NCBI RefSeq assembly: GCF_016908295.1
Contig: NZ_JAFBDO010000003.1
Location: forward strand, 372,001 to 436,000
DNA: 64,000 nt
DNA from: Thalassobacillus pellis
GTDB lineage: Bacteria; Bacillota; Bacilli; Bacillales; Halobacillaceae
Direction: 5' to 3'
The notes below the pieces were generated by a model, which saw only the letters and a program-made list of their open reading frames with translations, made no database searches and had not been told where the DNA came from. Positions 43,110-52,057 of the stretch are shown one piece after another. How positions within the stretch are numbered: the stretch's first letter is position 1; every line of letters starts with the position of its first letter. A program made the translations under genes and the position numbers.

Positions 43110-44234
43110 CTAGTAGGGGAGTTGAGTCTCCTGGTGAGAGGCAGCCAGCGCTTGTTCCAAATCATTTATGATATCAAGGTCATTTTCTATTCCGACTGAC
43201 ATGCGTAGTAGCCTATTACAAACTCCATAACTTGATCTGATATCTTCTGGTATATCGTAGTGGGTTTGTGTCGCGGGATAAGTGATAAAGGTTTCCACTC
43301 CTCCGAGGCTTTCAGCAAAAGTAATCAATTCGATTTGCTCTAATAAACGGGGGACGGCTTCCTCTTCCTGAACACGAAAGGAAATCATTCCACCCCTGCC
43401 AGGATAGAGGACATCCTTCACATATGGATTTTCCTTTAGAAAGGCTACCACCGCCCTGGCGTTTTGCTCATGCTGCTTCATCCGGAGGCCAAGTGTCTTC
43501 ATCCCCCTCATCATCAGCCAACTATCAAATGGGGATAGGACTGCTCCAGTTGAGTTTTGTTCCAGGCCAATCTCCTCACCAATTTTCTCATCCTTCGCTA
43601 CGACAAGGCCTGCAAGGACATCGTTATGACCGCCAAGGTACTTTGTCCCGCTATGCAGTACGATATCAGCCCCTTGTTCAAGTGGACGCTGTATATAAGG
43701 GGTAAAAAAAGTGTTATCTACAATCAGGAGAAGTCCGTATGCTTTGGCAAGTCTGCTGAATGCGTCAATATCCAGTTGAGTCATCAAAGGGTTAGTAGGT
43801 GTTTCAATAAAAATCCCTTTCGTATTTTCAGAAATTTTTTCCTTGAAATCCTCTGTGTCCGTACTATTTACATAGTGAAAATGAAGACCGAATTTTTTGA
43901 AATGATTTTCAAAAATCCGGTAGGAGCCCCCATAGACATCCTGAGTGACTATGAATTCATCCCCTGGATTGAAAATGGCGAATGTAGCCTGAATGGCCGC
44001 CATACCTGAACTAAAGGCAAATCCTGCTGTTCCACCTTCCAGATCGGCGATGGATTGCTCCAGGATTTTTCTCGTCGGGTTGCCAGTGCGTGTATAATCA
44101 AACCCAGTGGATTGCCCGATACCTGCATGACGGTAGGCGGTAGAGAAATAAACAGGCGGATTGACTGTGCCTGTTACTGATTCACTTCTGTTACCGGTTT
44201 GCGCTAAAGATGTATCCAAATGATATTTCCCCAT
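43110..44234 (-). CDS. metI: MetI cystathionine gamma-synthase/O-acetylhomoserine thiolyase
   Basis: 374 residues, fold-type I PLP enzyme of methionine synthesis. FSSGMAAIQATFAIFNPGDE, VDNTFFTPYIQRPLEQGADI, PLP-Lys in HSGTKYLGGHNDVLAG, and GVETFITYPATQTH are in the order seen in Bacillus MetI. It joins O-acetylhomoserine with cysteine or sulfide. An S-box and terminator lie immediately upstream, the usual control for metI. In B. subtilis metC follows, but here a small coiled-coil gene does, so metC is not linked. Confidence 0.93.
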   Translation of the reverse strand: MGKYHLDTSLAQTGNRSESVTGTVNPPVYFSTAYRHAGIGQSTGFDYTRTGNPTRKILEQSIADLEGGTAGFAFSSGMAAIQATFAIFNPGDEFIVTQDVYGGSYRIFENHFKKFGLHFHYVNSTDTEDFKEKISENTKGIFIETPTNPLMTQLDIDAFSRLAKAYGLLLIVDNTFFTPYIQRPLEQGADIVLHSGTKYLGGHNDVLAGLVVAKDEKIGEEIGLEQNSTGAVLSPFDSWLMMRGMKTLGLRMKQHEQNARAVVAFLKENPYVKDVLYPGRGGMISFRVQEEEAVPRLLEQIELITFAESLGGVETFITYPATQTHYDIPEDIRSSYGVCNRLLRMSVGIENDLDIINDLEQALAASHQETQLPY

Positions 44235-44261
44235 TGTTCATGACTCCTTTTTAGTCCAAAT

Positions 44262-44293
44262 AAAAAACCAGCTCTCCAGAAGAAGAGCTGATA
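44262..44293 (-). terminator. S-box terminator of metI leader
   Basis: Minus strand CAGCTCT / AGAGCTG stem with a TTTTTTATTTG run, 20-50 bases before the metI start. Confidence 0.9.
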
Positions 44294-44305
44294 GGTATAC
44301 CAAGC

Positions 44306-44425
44306 CACTCCTTCTTATTTTCCAAGCGGGTCAAGCGCTTGCTGGACGTAGCACCTCACCGTCATACGGCAGGTTGCTGAAGCTTCAACGGACCAGATCC
44401 CTCAGCTTCTCTTCATAAGAATTGT
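44306..44425 (-). ncRNA. metI leader: SAM-I (S-box) riboswitch upstream of metI
   Basis: Minus strand: TTCTTATGAAGAGAAGCTGA, GGGATCTGGTCCGTTGAAG, CAGCAACCTGCC, GGTGCTACGTCCAGCAAG, ending AAATAAGAAGGAG. P1 pairs TTCTTAT with ATAAGAA. All conserved S-box blocks are present. Confidence 0.95.
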
Positions 44426-44555
44426 GCGTATTCAAAATATTTTAACTACAAAGATACAGGAAAATAAACACAAACGCAATAGGGAACAGGCATTTCATGA
44501 AATAGTGTGCCTGACCTGAAATTGTGAAAGTGTCTGGATAAGTAGTGATTATGTA

Positions 44556-44598
44556 CAGGTGGGCCAGGAACACCCACAAATGGAGTGACTGGCACCTG
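44556..44598. repeat. Hairpin repeat GTGACTGGCACC type, copy 1
   Basis: CAGGT.CCAG.CACCCACAAAT pairs with ATGG.GTG.CTGG.ACCTG. The GAGTGACTGGCACC half recurs at 56559-56573, where it is part of a terminator. Lies 3' of the DUF3231 gene. Confidence 0.55.
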
Positions 44599-44602
44599 AT
44601 TG

Positions 44603-45115
44603 TTAGACTGGTTCAGGGATATGCGTATGCATTGGAGGTGGGATCAACCAGCCTTTTTCTTTGTTCAAGCGAAGCAGTCTTGCACCCATCTGGGCTTTGT
44701 TCATGTGGAACTGCCCGAATAGCATAGCAATATCCTCACGTACTGCCTGGCCGATTACCTGGCTGCATGCAACCAGGCCGATTGAATTATCTGCAGAAAT
44801 CTGAGCACTGATCTCTGGATCGTTAAAACGTGCTCCAACAGGGATTTCCTCTAAAGTCGCATTGGAACGTTCAGGAGGGGATGGTGGCAATGCAATACCA
44901 TTCACTTTAAGCATTTTCTCGATACTTTCCCTTTCCTGTTTAATCCCTTGCATCATATCTTCCAGGACATTTGTTAAATCTTTGTCCCCGGTATGATTGG
45001 AAAAAGTTTGGTACTTTGCGTAATTCCCCTGCAATACTGCCAAATACGACCACATTCCGTGGATCTCTCCGTAATGGAGTGGCTGTTCCTTAGGGTCGCC
45101 GCTTAAAATTCCCAT
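44603..45115 (-). CDS. DUF3231-like protein
   Basis: 170 residues, four-helix-like; EIHGMWSYLAVLQGNYAKYQTF, IKQERESIEKMLKVNGIALPP, AREDIAMLFGQFHMNKAQMGARLLRLNKEKGWLIPPP (VREDIAMLFGQ seen). The C-terminal GWLIPPP is typical of DUF3231, a ferritin-like family often made in sporulation or stress. ATG 45115 has AAAGGAGTG 9 bases upstream. Function unknown. Confidence 0.75.
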   Translation of the reverse strand: MGILSGDPKEQPLHYGEIHGMWSYLAVLQGNYAKYQTFSNHTGDKDLTNVLEDMMQGIKQERESIEKMLKVNGIALPPSPPERSNATLEEIPVGARFNDPEISAQISADNSIGLVACSQVIGQAVREDIAMLFGQFHMNKAQMGARLLRLNKEKGWLIPPPMHTHIPEPV

Positions 45116-45308
45116 TCGATACACTCCTTTTTTCAAAGTGGTACAACAAGTAGTATTGTTTTTCAGGGAAGAAATTATGATGGTAAACGTGGTGTATATC
45201 GGTGACAGACAACCCAGATTTTGGGGTAATTCCACCATGGATGTTTACGTTCCTGTTTAATGCGGAAAATAAGTGACAAGAAAAATTTTATGTGGAGGTG
45301 TATGTAAA

Positions 45309-45770
45309 ATGCCTTGGGACAAAAAGGATTATCCAAGTTCATTAAAAAACCTGAACGAAGCGACGCGGAATAAAGCAATTGATATTGCAAATGCTATGCT
45401 TGATGAGGGTTACGACGAAAATCGCGCCATACCAATTGCAACCAGCCAGGCAAAAGAATGGTACGAAAATGCAAGTAACAAAGAGCGCGAAGAAATGAAG
45501 GATACATCTAATAAAGATTTAAAAGAGCGGGATGAAGAGGACGAACAATATGAAAATCGTCCTGAGTTGCTTGACCGCGGAGAACACGTTGTAGCTCATG
45601 ATGATGGTTGGGCTGTCCAGGCGAAAGGTGCAAAAAAACCGGATAAAGTTTTTGAAAATAAACAAGATGCCATCGACCGTGCCAAGGAAGTAGCCGAAAA
45701 CAAAGGAACAAAGGCAGTCATTCATAAGAAAAACGGTGATGTGCAGGATGAATATACCTATAATAGCTAG
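45309..45770 (+). CDS. DUF2188-containing stress-type protein
   Basis: 153 residues, very hydrophilic. The N-terminus (MPWDKKDYPSSLKNLNEATR) resembles ChaB/YdaT-like modules. The C-terminal DGWAVQAKGAKKPDKVFENKQDAIDRAKEVAENKGTKAVIHKKNG pattern (DGWAV ... VIHKKNG) is DUF2188. Bacillus YdaT, a general-stress gene, has a comparable layout. GGAGGTG is placed well. Soluble, cytosolic; role unknown. Confidence 0.8.
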   Translation: MPWDKKDYPSSLKNLNEATRNKAIDIANAMLDEGYDENRAIPIATSQAKEWYENASNKEREEMKDTSNKDLKERDEEDEQYENRPELLDRGEHVVAHDDGWAVQAKGAKKPDKVFENKQDAIDRAKEVAENKGTKAVIHKKNGDVQDEYTYNS

Positions 45771-45839
45771 GCTTTGGAAGGTCTCTCTACTCAGAGGGGC
45801 CTTACTTGATAGTAGGTGAGAGGAAAGGATGAGGAAAGT

Positions 45840-45872
45840 AAAGGAACGCCGTGCTTAGCCGGCGTTCCTTTT
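45840..45872. terminator. Terminator between DUF2188 and oxidoreductase genes
   Basis: AAGGAACGCCG / CGGCGTTCCTT, loop about seven bases, both flanks suited to either direction. Confidence 0.9.
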
Positions 45873-45878
45873 TACTTT

Positions 45879-46871
45879 CTATATTTTTACGATTGTTCTG
45901 CCTCTTGCTTGTCCTTCAAGAAGCGTGTTGAAGGCATCAGGCAATTCGTCTAGCGTGATTTCATGCTTCATTTTATCCAGTGCGTTCTTTGGCTTTAAAT
46001 CCGAAGCAAGTCGGTTCCAAATTTGCCGTCTTATCGTCATCGGGCAATTGACGGAGTCAACACCTAGCAGGCTGATTCCTCGTAAAATGAAAGGAAAAAC
46101 GGTGGCGGGGACGTCTGTTCCACCCGTCAGTCCGCTTACAGCTGCCGCACCCCCATACTTAAGTTTGCTTAAAATGGCAGCGAGGTTTTCCCCGCCTACC
46201 GGATCGACAGTACCTGCCCAACGTTGTTTATCCAATGGCTTAATTTTTCCATCGTACACATCCTCACGGGTAATGACTTCTTGGGCACCAAGTTCTTTTA
46301 GGTAATCATGTTCGCTGTCTTTCCCCGTACTGGCGACAACCTTATAACCAAGCTTAGCTAACATGGAAATTGCCATGCTGCCGACACCTCCAGTTGCACC
46401 TGTAACAAGAATACTGCCGTCTTCCGGACGAATGCCTGCTTCTTCTAAACGATGAACGGACAATGCTGCAGTAAAACCGGCCGTACCGAATACCATTGAT
46501 TCCTCCAGTGTCATACCATCTGGGAGTTCGACAATCCATTGCGATGGAATACGCGCATATTCTCCATAGCCGCCATCGTGAGAGACACCTATCTCATAGC
46601 TTGTGGCGATCACTTTATCCCCTTCACGAAAATGCTCCGAATCGGATTCCACTACCTCACCGGCTAGGTCGATGCCGGGGGTCACCGGATAACCCTCCAC
46701 AATTTTGCTGTTCTTCACACTAGCCATGGCATCCTTGAAATTAACGCTGGAGTAACGTACTCGTATCAGAACATCACCTTCAGGAAGGTTTTCTAACGTT
46801 TGTTCGGACACTCCTGCGGAAAAATCTTCCCCGGATTGATTGACTCGAAATGCTTGGAAAGTTGTACTCAT
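45879..46871 (-). CDS. YhdH/AcuI-type zinc-independent MDR oxidoreductase
   Basis: 330 residues, NADPH-dependent medium-chain reductase. TPGIDLAGEVVES, GTAGFTAALSVHRLEEAG, nucleotide motif VTGATGGVGSMAISML, GVDSVNCPM. YhdH/AcuI members reduce acryloyl-CoA; other members reduce quinones or enoyl substrates. The catalytic Zn Cys/His set is absent as usual for the group. A single gene, transcribed toward the shared terminator. Confidence 0.85.
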   Translation of the reverse strand: MSTTFQAFRVNQSGEDFSAGVSEQTLENLPEGDVLIRVRYSSVNFKDAMASVKNSKIVEGYPVTPGIDLAGEVVESDSEHFREGDKVIATSYEIGVSHDGGYGEYARIPSQWIVELPDGMTLEESMVFGTAGFTAALSVHRLEEAGIRPEDGSILVTGATGGVGSMAISMLAKLGYKVVASTGKDSEHDYLKELGAQEVITREDVYDGKIKPLDKQRWAGTVDPVGGENLAAILSKLKYGGAAAVSGLTGGTDVPATVFPFILRGISLLGVDSVNCPMTIRRQIWNRLASDLKPKNALDKMKHEITLDELPDAFNTLLEGQARGRTIVKI

Positions 46872-47004
46872 TTCGGACTCCTTTCTTTATGGAAAGTATC
46901 CAAATATGTACCCTTAAGAAAAAATTGTAAAACCTTTACAAAGACATGTTTGATGGGGGCCTGCCATATAAATATGAATAGGCATAAAAAGGGAGGGGTT
47001 TGCG

Positions 47005-47484
47005 ATGTATTATCCGTATTATTATCCCTATTATCAAAATTATCAAAATTATCAATACCAATACCCACAGGCAGACCGGCAAAATCAACAGCAGCTGCTT
47101 CAAAGTATTACGCAGGCGATTAACGGGGAGTACACTGCTGTTCAATGTTATGCAAAATTGATTGAACAGGCACCTACGGATGAGGAAAAAAGACAAATCC
47201 GAGAAATCAGACGGGACGAACAAAAGCATTTACGGCAATTTAGCAGAATTTACACCAGTTTAACAGGATCCAAGCCGGATCCGCAGCAAATTGAAGAATG
47301 TCCAGGAACTTATCGAAGAGGATTGGAAGCAGCCTTCAAGGATGAACAGGAAACCGCTGACTTTTATTTAGATATCGCCGATCAGGCAAGCGATCCTTAC
47401 ATTCAGCAAGTGTTCCGCAGGGCATCCGCAGACGAACAAAACCATGCTGTATGGTTCCTATATTACCTCACCAGAAGACGATAA
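47005..47484 (+). CDS. Ferritin-like protein with Tyr-rich leader
   Basis: 159 residues. Residues 1-25 are almost only Tyr, Pro, Asn, Gln. A ferritin-like four-helix bundle follows, with diiron ligands Glu42 (INGEYTAVQCY), EQKHL, KDEQETADFY and DEQNHAVW (two ExxH pairs). The leader resembles spore-coat proteins. It may protect against iron or peroxide in the spore; this is inference. GGGAGGGG is well placed. Confidence 0.85.
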   Translation: MYYPYYYPYYQNYQNYQYQYPQADRQNQQQLLQSITQAINGEYTAVQCYAKLIEQAPTDEEKRQIREIRRDEQKHLRQFSRIYTSLTGSKPDPQQIEECPGTYRRGLEAAFKDEQETADFYLDIADQASDPYIQQVFRRASADEQNHAVWFLYYLTRRR

Positions 47485-47584
47485 ATGATGGAATTTTCTG
47501 GTTCTCCCGGGGTACAAACTACTTTTCCCCAGGAGAACCAGATGTTGGAATCAAAGCCGACCTGACAAGGTCGGCTTGTAAAAT

Positions 47585-48256
47585 TTATAAATCTTTCTTA
47601 CATAAGTACCAGTCTACACATTCGACCCCTTCTTCTTTATCCCGGGCTTTTACATCCTTCATAGTGGTGGATGGTGGGACGATGACTTTATCACCTTCCT
47701 GCCAGTTGGCAGGTGTAGCAACACCGTGTTTATCAGTGGTTTGCAACGCATGGACCGTTCTAACAATTTCTTCCATGTTTCTGCCAGTGGTAAGCGGGTA
47801 ATAAATAATGGAGCGGATTTTTCCTTTGTCATCAATAATAAATACAGCACGGCAGGTCTCCGTAGTACTTTCCTCAGGCATTATCATCCCATATTTCATA
47901 GCGACATCTTTGTTTAAATCGGCTATAACAGGAAACTCGATATCTACATCAAAGTTTTCTTCGATATTTTTTATCCAGGCAATGTGCGCGTGCACACTGT
48001 CAATACTTAATCCCAGCAGTTCCGTGTTCATTCTTCGAAGTTCATGGTAAATTTTTTGGAAACTCACTAACTCAGTCGTACATACGGGGGTGAAGTCGGC
48101 CGGATGGGAAAATAAGACAAGCCATTGCCCCTCATAATCCCTCAGTCGCAAAGTTCCATGTGTGGTATTTGCCTCAAAGTCAGGCGCTTTTGAATTGATG
48201 CGTGGCATAGTCCAGCTTTCTTTATATTCAGGTCGAGAATGGAGCTCCTTCATCAT
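47585..48256 (-). CDS. 1-Cys peroxiredoxin (Prx6 type)
   Basis: 223 residues. Peroxidatic Cys59 in FSHPADFTPVCTTE with the conserved P-x3-T/S-x2-C; later FIDD and the long C-terminal domain with PANWQEGDKVIVPPS of Prx6-type enzymes. No resolving Cys near the end except VECVDWYLC, which could serve. ATG 48256 has AAAGGATG upstream; MPRINS about 16 codons later is the alternative. A tandem hairpin follows the gene. Peroxide removal in the cytosol. Confidence 0.9.
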   Translation of the reverse strand: MMKELHSRPEYKESWTMPRINSKAPDFEANTTHGTLRLRDYEGQWLVLFSHPADFTPVCTTELVSFQKIYHELRRMNTELLGLSIDSVHAHIAWIKNIEENFDVDIEFPVIADLNKDVAMKYGMIMPEESTTETCRAVFIIDDKGKIRSIIYYPLTTGRNMEEIVRTVHALQTTDKHGVATPANWQEGDKVIVPPSTTMKDVKARDKEEGVECVDWYLCKKDL

Positions 48257-48431
48257 CTGAACATCCTTTCCTGAAAATAGGTAGTATTATTTTTGTTCCC
48301 GTTCGTAAAATCGGTAAAACGGTTAGTTGGATATTTCCGTAAATTGGCATTCCCATAAAGGGACTTGCAGCCGTGAGTAATTATAGTCACAATAGATAAT
48401 GAGAAAAAACTAGAAGGGTTTGTGAAAATAG

Positions 48432-48632
48432 ATGAGCAAAAGCGGCCAAGAGCGGAAAGACATCCACCCAGGAGCAGAAGTCGATATTGTTTTGAAAAAA
48501 GATCAGCGCACAGGAAAAGCAACCAGGGGAATCGTCAAAGACATCCTTACTAAGTCCCCACAGCACCCACATGGGATAAAAGTCCGCCTTGAAGATGGAC
48601 AAGTAGGAAGAGTGAAAACTGTACACGAATAA
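48432..48632 (+). CDS. ywbE: YwbE family protein
   Basis: 66 residues, whole-length match to the DUF2196/YwbE group: GAEVDIVLKKDQRTGKATRG, GIVKDILTKSPQHPHGIKVR, LEDGQVGRVK. A small basic beta-barrel, possibly RNA or ribosome linked; function unknown. The ribosome site is weak. A clear terminator follows. Confidence 0.9.
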   Translation: MSKSGQERKDIHPGAEVDIVLKKDQRTGKATRGIVKDILTKSPQHPHGIKVRLEDGQVGRVKTVHE

Positions 48633-48657
48633 AAATCATAGCGTTATTTGAAGGATA

Positions 48658-48698
48658 AAGGTCAAGTTGTCGATAGATAACTTGATCTTTTTTTACGT
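48658..48698 (+). terminator. Terminator after ywbE
   Basis: AAAGGTCAAGTT / AACTTGATCTTT, loop about ten bases, run of T. Confidence 0.88.
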
Positions 48699-48746
48699 GG
48701 ATTTTGCTTACAAAGCCTGGAACCCTTGGTATGGTAGTGTTTTGTT

Positions 48747-48919
48747 GTTCTTTATATAGAATTATTAGTTCTTAAAAAAGTAAAAATATAAGGAAACAGC
48801 TGATAATGAAAGAAAAAGAACGTGTGATGTTCTTTATATCGAAATTTCGGTCTATTTTCAAGGTTTTAAATCTAGGAACTATGACATATACTCAACTTGT
48901 AAGGTTCTTAAAAAAGAAC
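48747..48919 (+). promoter_or_regulatory. Matrix-operon control region with SinR-like boxes
   Basis: GTTCTTT at 48747-48753 and 48829-48835; AAAGAAC (its complement) at 48815-48821 and 48913-48919; GTTCTTA at 48768-48774 and 48904-48910. AAAGAAC-N7-GTTCTTT at 48815-48835 is a perfect palindrome. The B. subtilis SinR box is GTTCTYT. A -10 TATACT at 48887-48892 with weak -35 TTTTAA (17 bases) sits among them. SinR control of the amyloid genes is therefore likely. Confidence 0.72.
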
Positions 48920-48963
48920 AAAAACATCTAACATTACGAACTTAAGAAACATTATTTGTTTGT

Positions 48964-48989
48964 CCCTCTTATGCCTAAACGCATAAGGG
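48964..48989 (+). promoter_or_regulatory. 5'-UTR hairpin before calY/tasA-like gene
   Basis: CCCTCTTATGC / GCATAAGGG, loop CTAAAC, no T run; 30 bases before the ribosome site. May stabilise the abundant mRNA. Confidence 0.55.
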
Positions 48990-49026
48990 TTCAATATAAA
49001 AAATAAATTTTAGGAGGAATCGATTC

Positions 49027-49620
49027 ATGAGTATTAAAAAGAAACTGGGTATGGGTGTAATGACAGCGGCAATGGGGCTATCTTTAATTGGTGGAGGAAC
49101 TTACGCGTACTTCAGTGATTCAGCGGAGGCATCTGGATCATTCGCTGCAGGTACTTTAGATTTAAGTGCAGATCCAACAACAATTATAGATGTGGAAAAC
49201 CTTAAGCCTGGGGATACAATGCTCCGTTCATTTGATTTGGTAAATGGAGGAACGTTGGATATAGCTAGTATTAATTTAGATACTTCTTACACTGTAACAG
49301 ATGCTAATGGAAACAATGTTGATGATTTCGGTAAACATATTCGTGTTAATTTTTTGATTAATGCTGACAAACTAGATGTACCAATTTTTAGTACTACCTT
49401 GAACGAATTACAATCAATGTCACCTGATGTTATAGAAGGAAATATTTTTGGAGCTTGGTTTGCTGAAAGGGGAGGCAACCTTGCTGCAGGAACAAGTGAT
49501 AAACTCTATGTACAATATGAATTTGTAGACAACGGTCAGGATCAAAACCAATTCCAAGGGGATTCTTTAGAATTAAAATGGACGTTTGAAGGCAAACAAG
49601 GAGCAGGCGAAGCAAGATAA
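49027..49620 (+). CDS. calY: TasA/CalY-family amyloid matrix protein
   Basis: 197 residues, the length of B. cereus CalY. N-terminal signal MSIKKKLGMGVMTAAMGLSL then GGGTYAYFSD, cut by SipW; mature start near the Tyr-Ala/Tyr-Phe. The mature protein holds AAGTLDLS, LKPGDTMLRSFDLVNGGTLDI and a C-terminal YEFVDNGQDQNQFQGDSLELKWTFEG (QFQGDSLELKW seen), the beta-jellyroll pattern. TasA/CalY forms extracellular fibres of biofilm. Camelysin was once called a protease; no HEXXH is seen. First gene of the operon, behind SinR-like boxes. Confidence 0.93.
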   Translation: MSIKKKLGMGVMTAAMGLSLIGGGTYAYFSDSAEASGSFAAGTLDLSADPTTIIDVENLKPGDTMLRSFDLVNGGTLDIASINLDTSYTVTDANGNNVDDFGKHIRVNFLINADKLDVPIFSTTLNELQSMSPDVIEGNIFGAWFAERGGNLAAGTSDKLYVQYEFVDNGQDQNQFQGDSLELKWTFEGKQGAGEAR

Positions 49621-49758
49621 TGATCCAAAGCTGAGAAGCAGATTGCTGCTTCTCAGTACCTTATTTATTGGATATATTCCCTTTTCTTTTAACAGTATTT
49701 AAATCTTAAGGAAATATATTCAGTCATACTACATAACGGAGATGAGGGAGTGGTTGAA

Positions 49759-50664
49759 GTGCTGTTATGGAAAATAAAAAAGTTTAGAAGAAAAAATCGC
49801 TCTCTGGCAATACCAATTAAATTAGTTAGTATACTTTATTTGCTAACAGTTATTTTATCGTTAGCTACGTCAGATACTGGAGCTTTTTTTCATTCCAGAT
49901 CAAATACAACATCAACGATTCAAGCGGGACACTGGGTAGAAGAACCACTATGGGATAAAAGTTCCCTAAAGTTCGAAAAAGCCGATTCTAAAACTATAGA
50001 AGCAGTTATGAATCAGGAATGTGGCCCTTTGGAAATTTCTACAATTATTACGAATGTTGGAAGCGATATGAAGGGTTCCACTGAATATGAGGTCTACTTT
50101 GCCAAAAAAGGTAATCCAAAAAAAGGGAAGAAAATCAGTGAAAACAAAATAGAGATAATCAAGGCTAATCAGTCAACAAAATTACAATTCGTCGCCAAAG
50201 AACCTGGAAATTACAAGTTCCACGCCCTTCAACGTCCAGGACATGGAAATAAAGAGAATGAAAGACATGACTTATGGAGTGAAACAATTACTGTGTTATG
50301 TAAAAAAGCGGAGAAAAAACAAACATTAGCTCCAGATCAAAGTGATTCACAAGAAGAAAAAGCTAAAGAAGAACCTAAAAAGACCAATGAACAACCTGTA
50401 AAAGAAGAAAAAGCTGAAATGCCAGCTGAACAACCAACTGAAAAAGAGAAGGAAGCAACAAAAACAGACGCCAATAATAATCCTACAAAAAAGAATACGG
50501 ATGATAAAGCAACCGAACAAATGAAAAAATCAGCACCAACTCCAAATACAAATGAGAGTACCAAAGATGAGGCAGCAAAAAAATCAAAAAGTGATACTCA
50601 AGATGAATCATTAAGTCAGAAGAGTGAAGAAAAAACTGAGGATTCCAAAGAAAATGAGGAGTGA
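49759..50664 (+). CDS. tapA: TapA-like amyloid anchoring/assembly protein
   Basis: About 301 residues. One N-terminal helix (IKLVSILYLLTVILSLATS) then SDTGAFFHSRSNTTSTIQAG, a SipW-type cleavage region. A globular part (50-190) has two Cys (NQECGPLEI and VLCKKAEKK) as in B. subtilis TapA. Residues 195-301 are a Glu/Lys/Thr/Pro-rich disordered tail. TapA nucleates TasA fibres at the wall. GTG 49759 is preferred to GTG 49750, which overlaps the GAGGGAG site. The order tasA-tapA-sipW differs from B. subtilis tapA-sipW-tasA. Confidence 0.87.
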   Translation: MLLWKIKKFRRKNRSLAIPIKLVSILYLLTVILSLATSDTGAFFHSRSNTTSTIQAGHWVEEPLWDKSSLKFEKADSKTIEAVMNQECGPLEISTIITNVGSDMKGSTEYEVYFAKKGNPKKGKKISENKIEIIKANQSTKLQFVAKEPGNYKFHALQRPGHGNKENERHDLWSETITVLCKKAEKKQTLAPDQSDSQEEKAKEEPKKTNEQPVKEEKAEMPAEQPTEKEKEATKTDANNNPTKKNTDDKATEQMKKSAPTPNTNESTKDEAAKKSKSDTQDESLSQKSEEKTEDSKENEE

Positions 50665-50669
50665 AAAAT

Positions 50670-51245
50670 ATGAAAATTGTTAAAAAAACACTGAACTATA
50701 TAGCCACTACTCTGTTAGCGATATTGCTTTTGTTTATGGTATTTATGGTCATTTCCTCCAAAGCTTCTCCTGAAGGACCAAACATATTGGGTTATCAGCT
50801 AAAAACAGTCCTTTCTGGGTCAATGGAACCCGGTATTAAAACAGGATCAATTATAGCTGTGGAACCTTTGGATAATGTAAACACGATAAAGAAGGGTGAT
50901 GTTATCACGTATAAGGAAGAAGATTACTTAGTGACACACAGAGTAACTGAGGTAGTCAGTAACGAGGGGCAAACACTCTTTAGAACTAAAGGGGATAATA
51001 ATGACGCAGAAGATTTGAATCCTGTCATGGCGGAGAATGTGGTCGCTCAATATACCGGGTTTACAGTGCCTTATGTTGGTTACTTTATTGAGTATGCAAA
51101 ATCCAAAACGGGAAGTGCATTACTGTTATTAATCCCTGGTTTACTATTACTAGGATATTCAGGTTTTACTATTTGGCAAGTAATTTCTTCAATAGAAACT
51201 CCTTCTCGTAAAGAGGAAGAAAGTTCGGAACCTACTAAGTCCTGA
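50670..51245 (+). CDS. sipW: SipW-type signal peptidase I
   Basis: 191 residues, ER-type signal peptidase. Membrane helix 10-30; catalytic Ser51 in VLSGSMEPGI and His90 in VTHRVTE replacing the usual Lys; TKGDNNDAED follows. A second helix at about 145-165. SipW cuts TasA and TapA in B. subtilis. ATG 50670 has GAGGAG eight bases upstream and overlaps no coding bases of tapA except its last codon region. Third gene of the operon. Confidence 0.95.
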   Translation: MKIVKKTLNYIATTLLAILLLFMVFMVISSKASPEGPNILGYQLKTVLSGSMEPGIKTGSIIAVEPLDNVNTIKKGDVITYKEEDYLVTHRVTEVVSNEGQTLFRTKGDNNDAEDLNPVMAENVVAQYTGFTVPYVGYFIEYAKSKTGSALLLLIPGLLLLGYSGFTIWQVISSIETPSRKEEESSEPTKS

Positions 51246-51281
51246 CAAAGTTGGGCTGCAAATTTATAGGAGGAGATGATT

Positions 51282-51962
51282 GTGAGGATTATTAAGGGGT
51301 ACATTTTCATGATTGTAGTTCTCGTAATGTTTATTATAGTACCTACCCATCCATTTGCAGAGTCAGGTAATAGCGAGTTGAATGAAATTGATATTGCCAC
51401 CAGCCCTCAAAAAGTACTTTTTAATACAGATAATTTAAAACCTGGAGATACCATAACAAGAAACCTTATTATAAAGAACGATGGCTTAAAGGATTTTAAT
51501 TATCTTTTTAGCAGTAAGTTTTCAGCGGGCTCAAAGAAATTTTATAATTCTTTACTCTTGTCAGTGAAAAAAGATGGTATGGTTCTTTTCCACGGAAATT
51601 TAAAAGATTTTGAAGAATTAAAACCTCGTTTTTTACCGAATGGAAGTACTGAAACTCTTACATTTAAATTAGAAATGCCATATGAACTCGGGAATGAATA
51701 CCAAGGGTTGATGACAGAAGTAATCTTTAAGTTCTTTGCAAAGGGTGAGGATGCTGACAAATCTGACCCAACAAACCCATCCAACCCGTCTGACCCAGCA
51801 ACTCCTCCAAATAATAGCGGCATTGATATTCCAGTTTTCTCTGGGGGACTGCCTCAAACAGGGGAATCATTACCAACATTGTTCTACCTGATCGGTGGAT
51901 TGCTTATTGCGACTGGTACAGCATTGTACGCTTCACAGCACCTTAAGAGGAGAAGAGGGTAG
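51282..51962 (+). CDS. LPXTG-anchored CalY/TasA-like surface protein
   Basis: 226 residues. Signal helix FMIVVLVMFIIVPTHPFA then a beta domain with NLKPGDTITRNLIIKNDG, the TasA/CalY family motif. A Pro/Asn/Ser linker (DPTNPSNPSDPATPPNN) leads to the sorting signal LPQTGES, a hydrophobic helix and RRRG at the end. GTG 51282 is chosen because GGAGG is eight bases upstream; ATG 51276 is too near. It lies between sipW and a class D sortase. Probably a wall-anchored partner of the fibres (inference). Confidence 0.87.
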   Translation: MRIIKGYIFMIVVLVMFIIVPTHPFAESGNSELNEIDIATSPQKVLFNTDNLKPGDTITRNLIIKNDGLKDFNYLFSSKFSAGSKKFYNSLLLSVKKDGMVLFHGNLKDFEELKPRFLPNGSTETLTFKLEMPYELGNEYQGLMTEVIFKFFAKGEDADKSDPTNPSNPSDPATPPNNSGIDIPVFSGGLPQTGESLPTLFYLIGGLLIATGTALYASQHLKRRRG

Positions 51963-52057
51963 TGGTGATACGTCTGGCATTACTCCACTACTATCCCTCT
52001 TCATACATATTTATTTAATAAGGGAGGGGAGGAATAGACGATCTATTCCGAACACAT

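Noticed and set aside
44545..44727. 60-residue plus-strand frame
   Set aside because: Antisense to the DUF3231 gene and a hairpin repeat; no ribosome site.
49027..49620. Calling the CalY-like protein a camelysin metalloprotease
   Set aside because: No HEXXH or other zinc motif; the TasA-type beta domain explains the sequence.
50300..50660. Frameshift or low-quality tail in the TapA-like gene
   Set aside because: The Glu/Lys/Thr/Pro-rich tail is open, in frame and also found in B. subtilis TapA.
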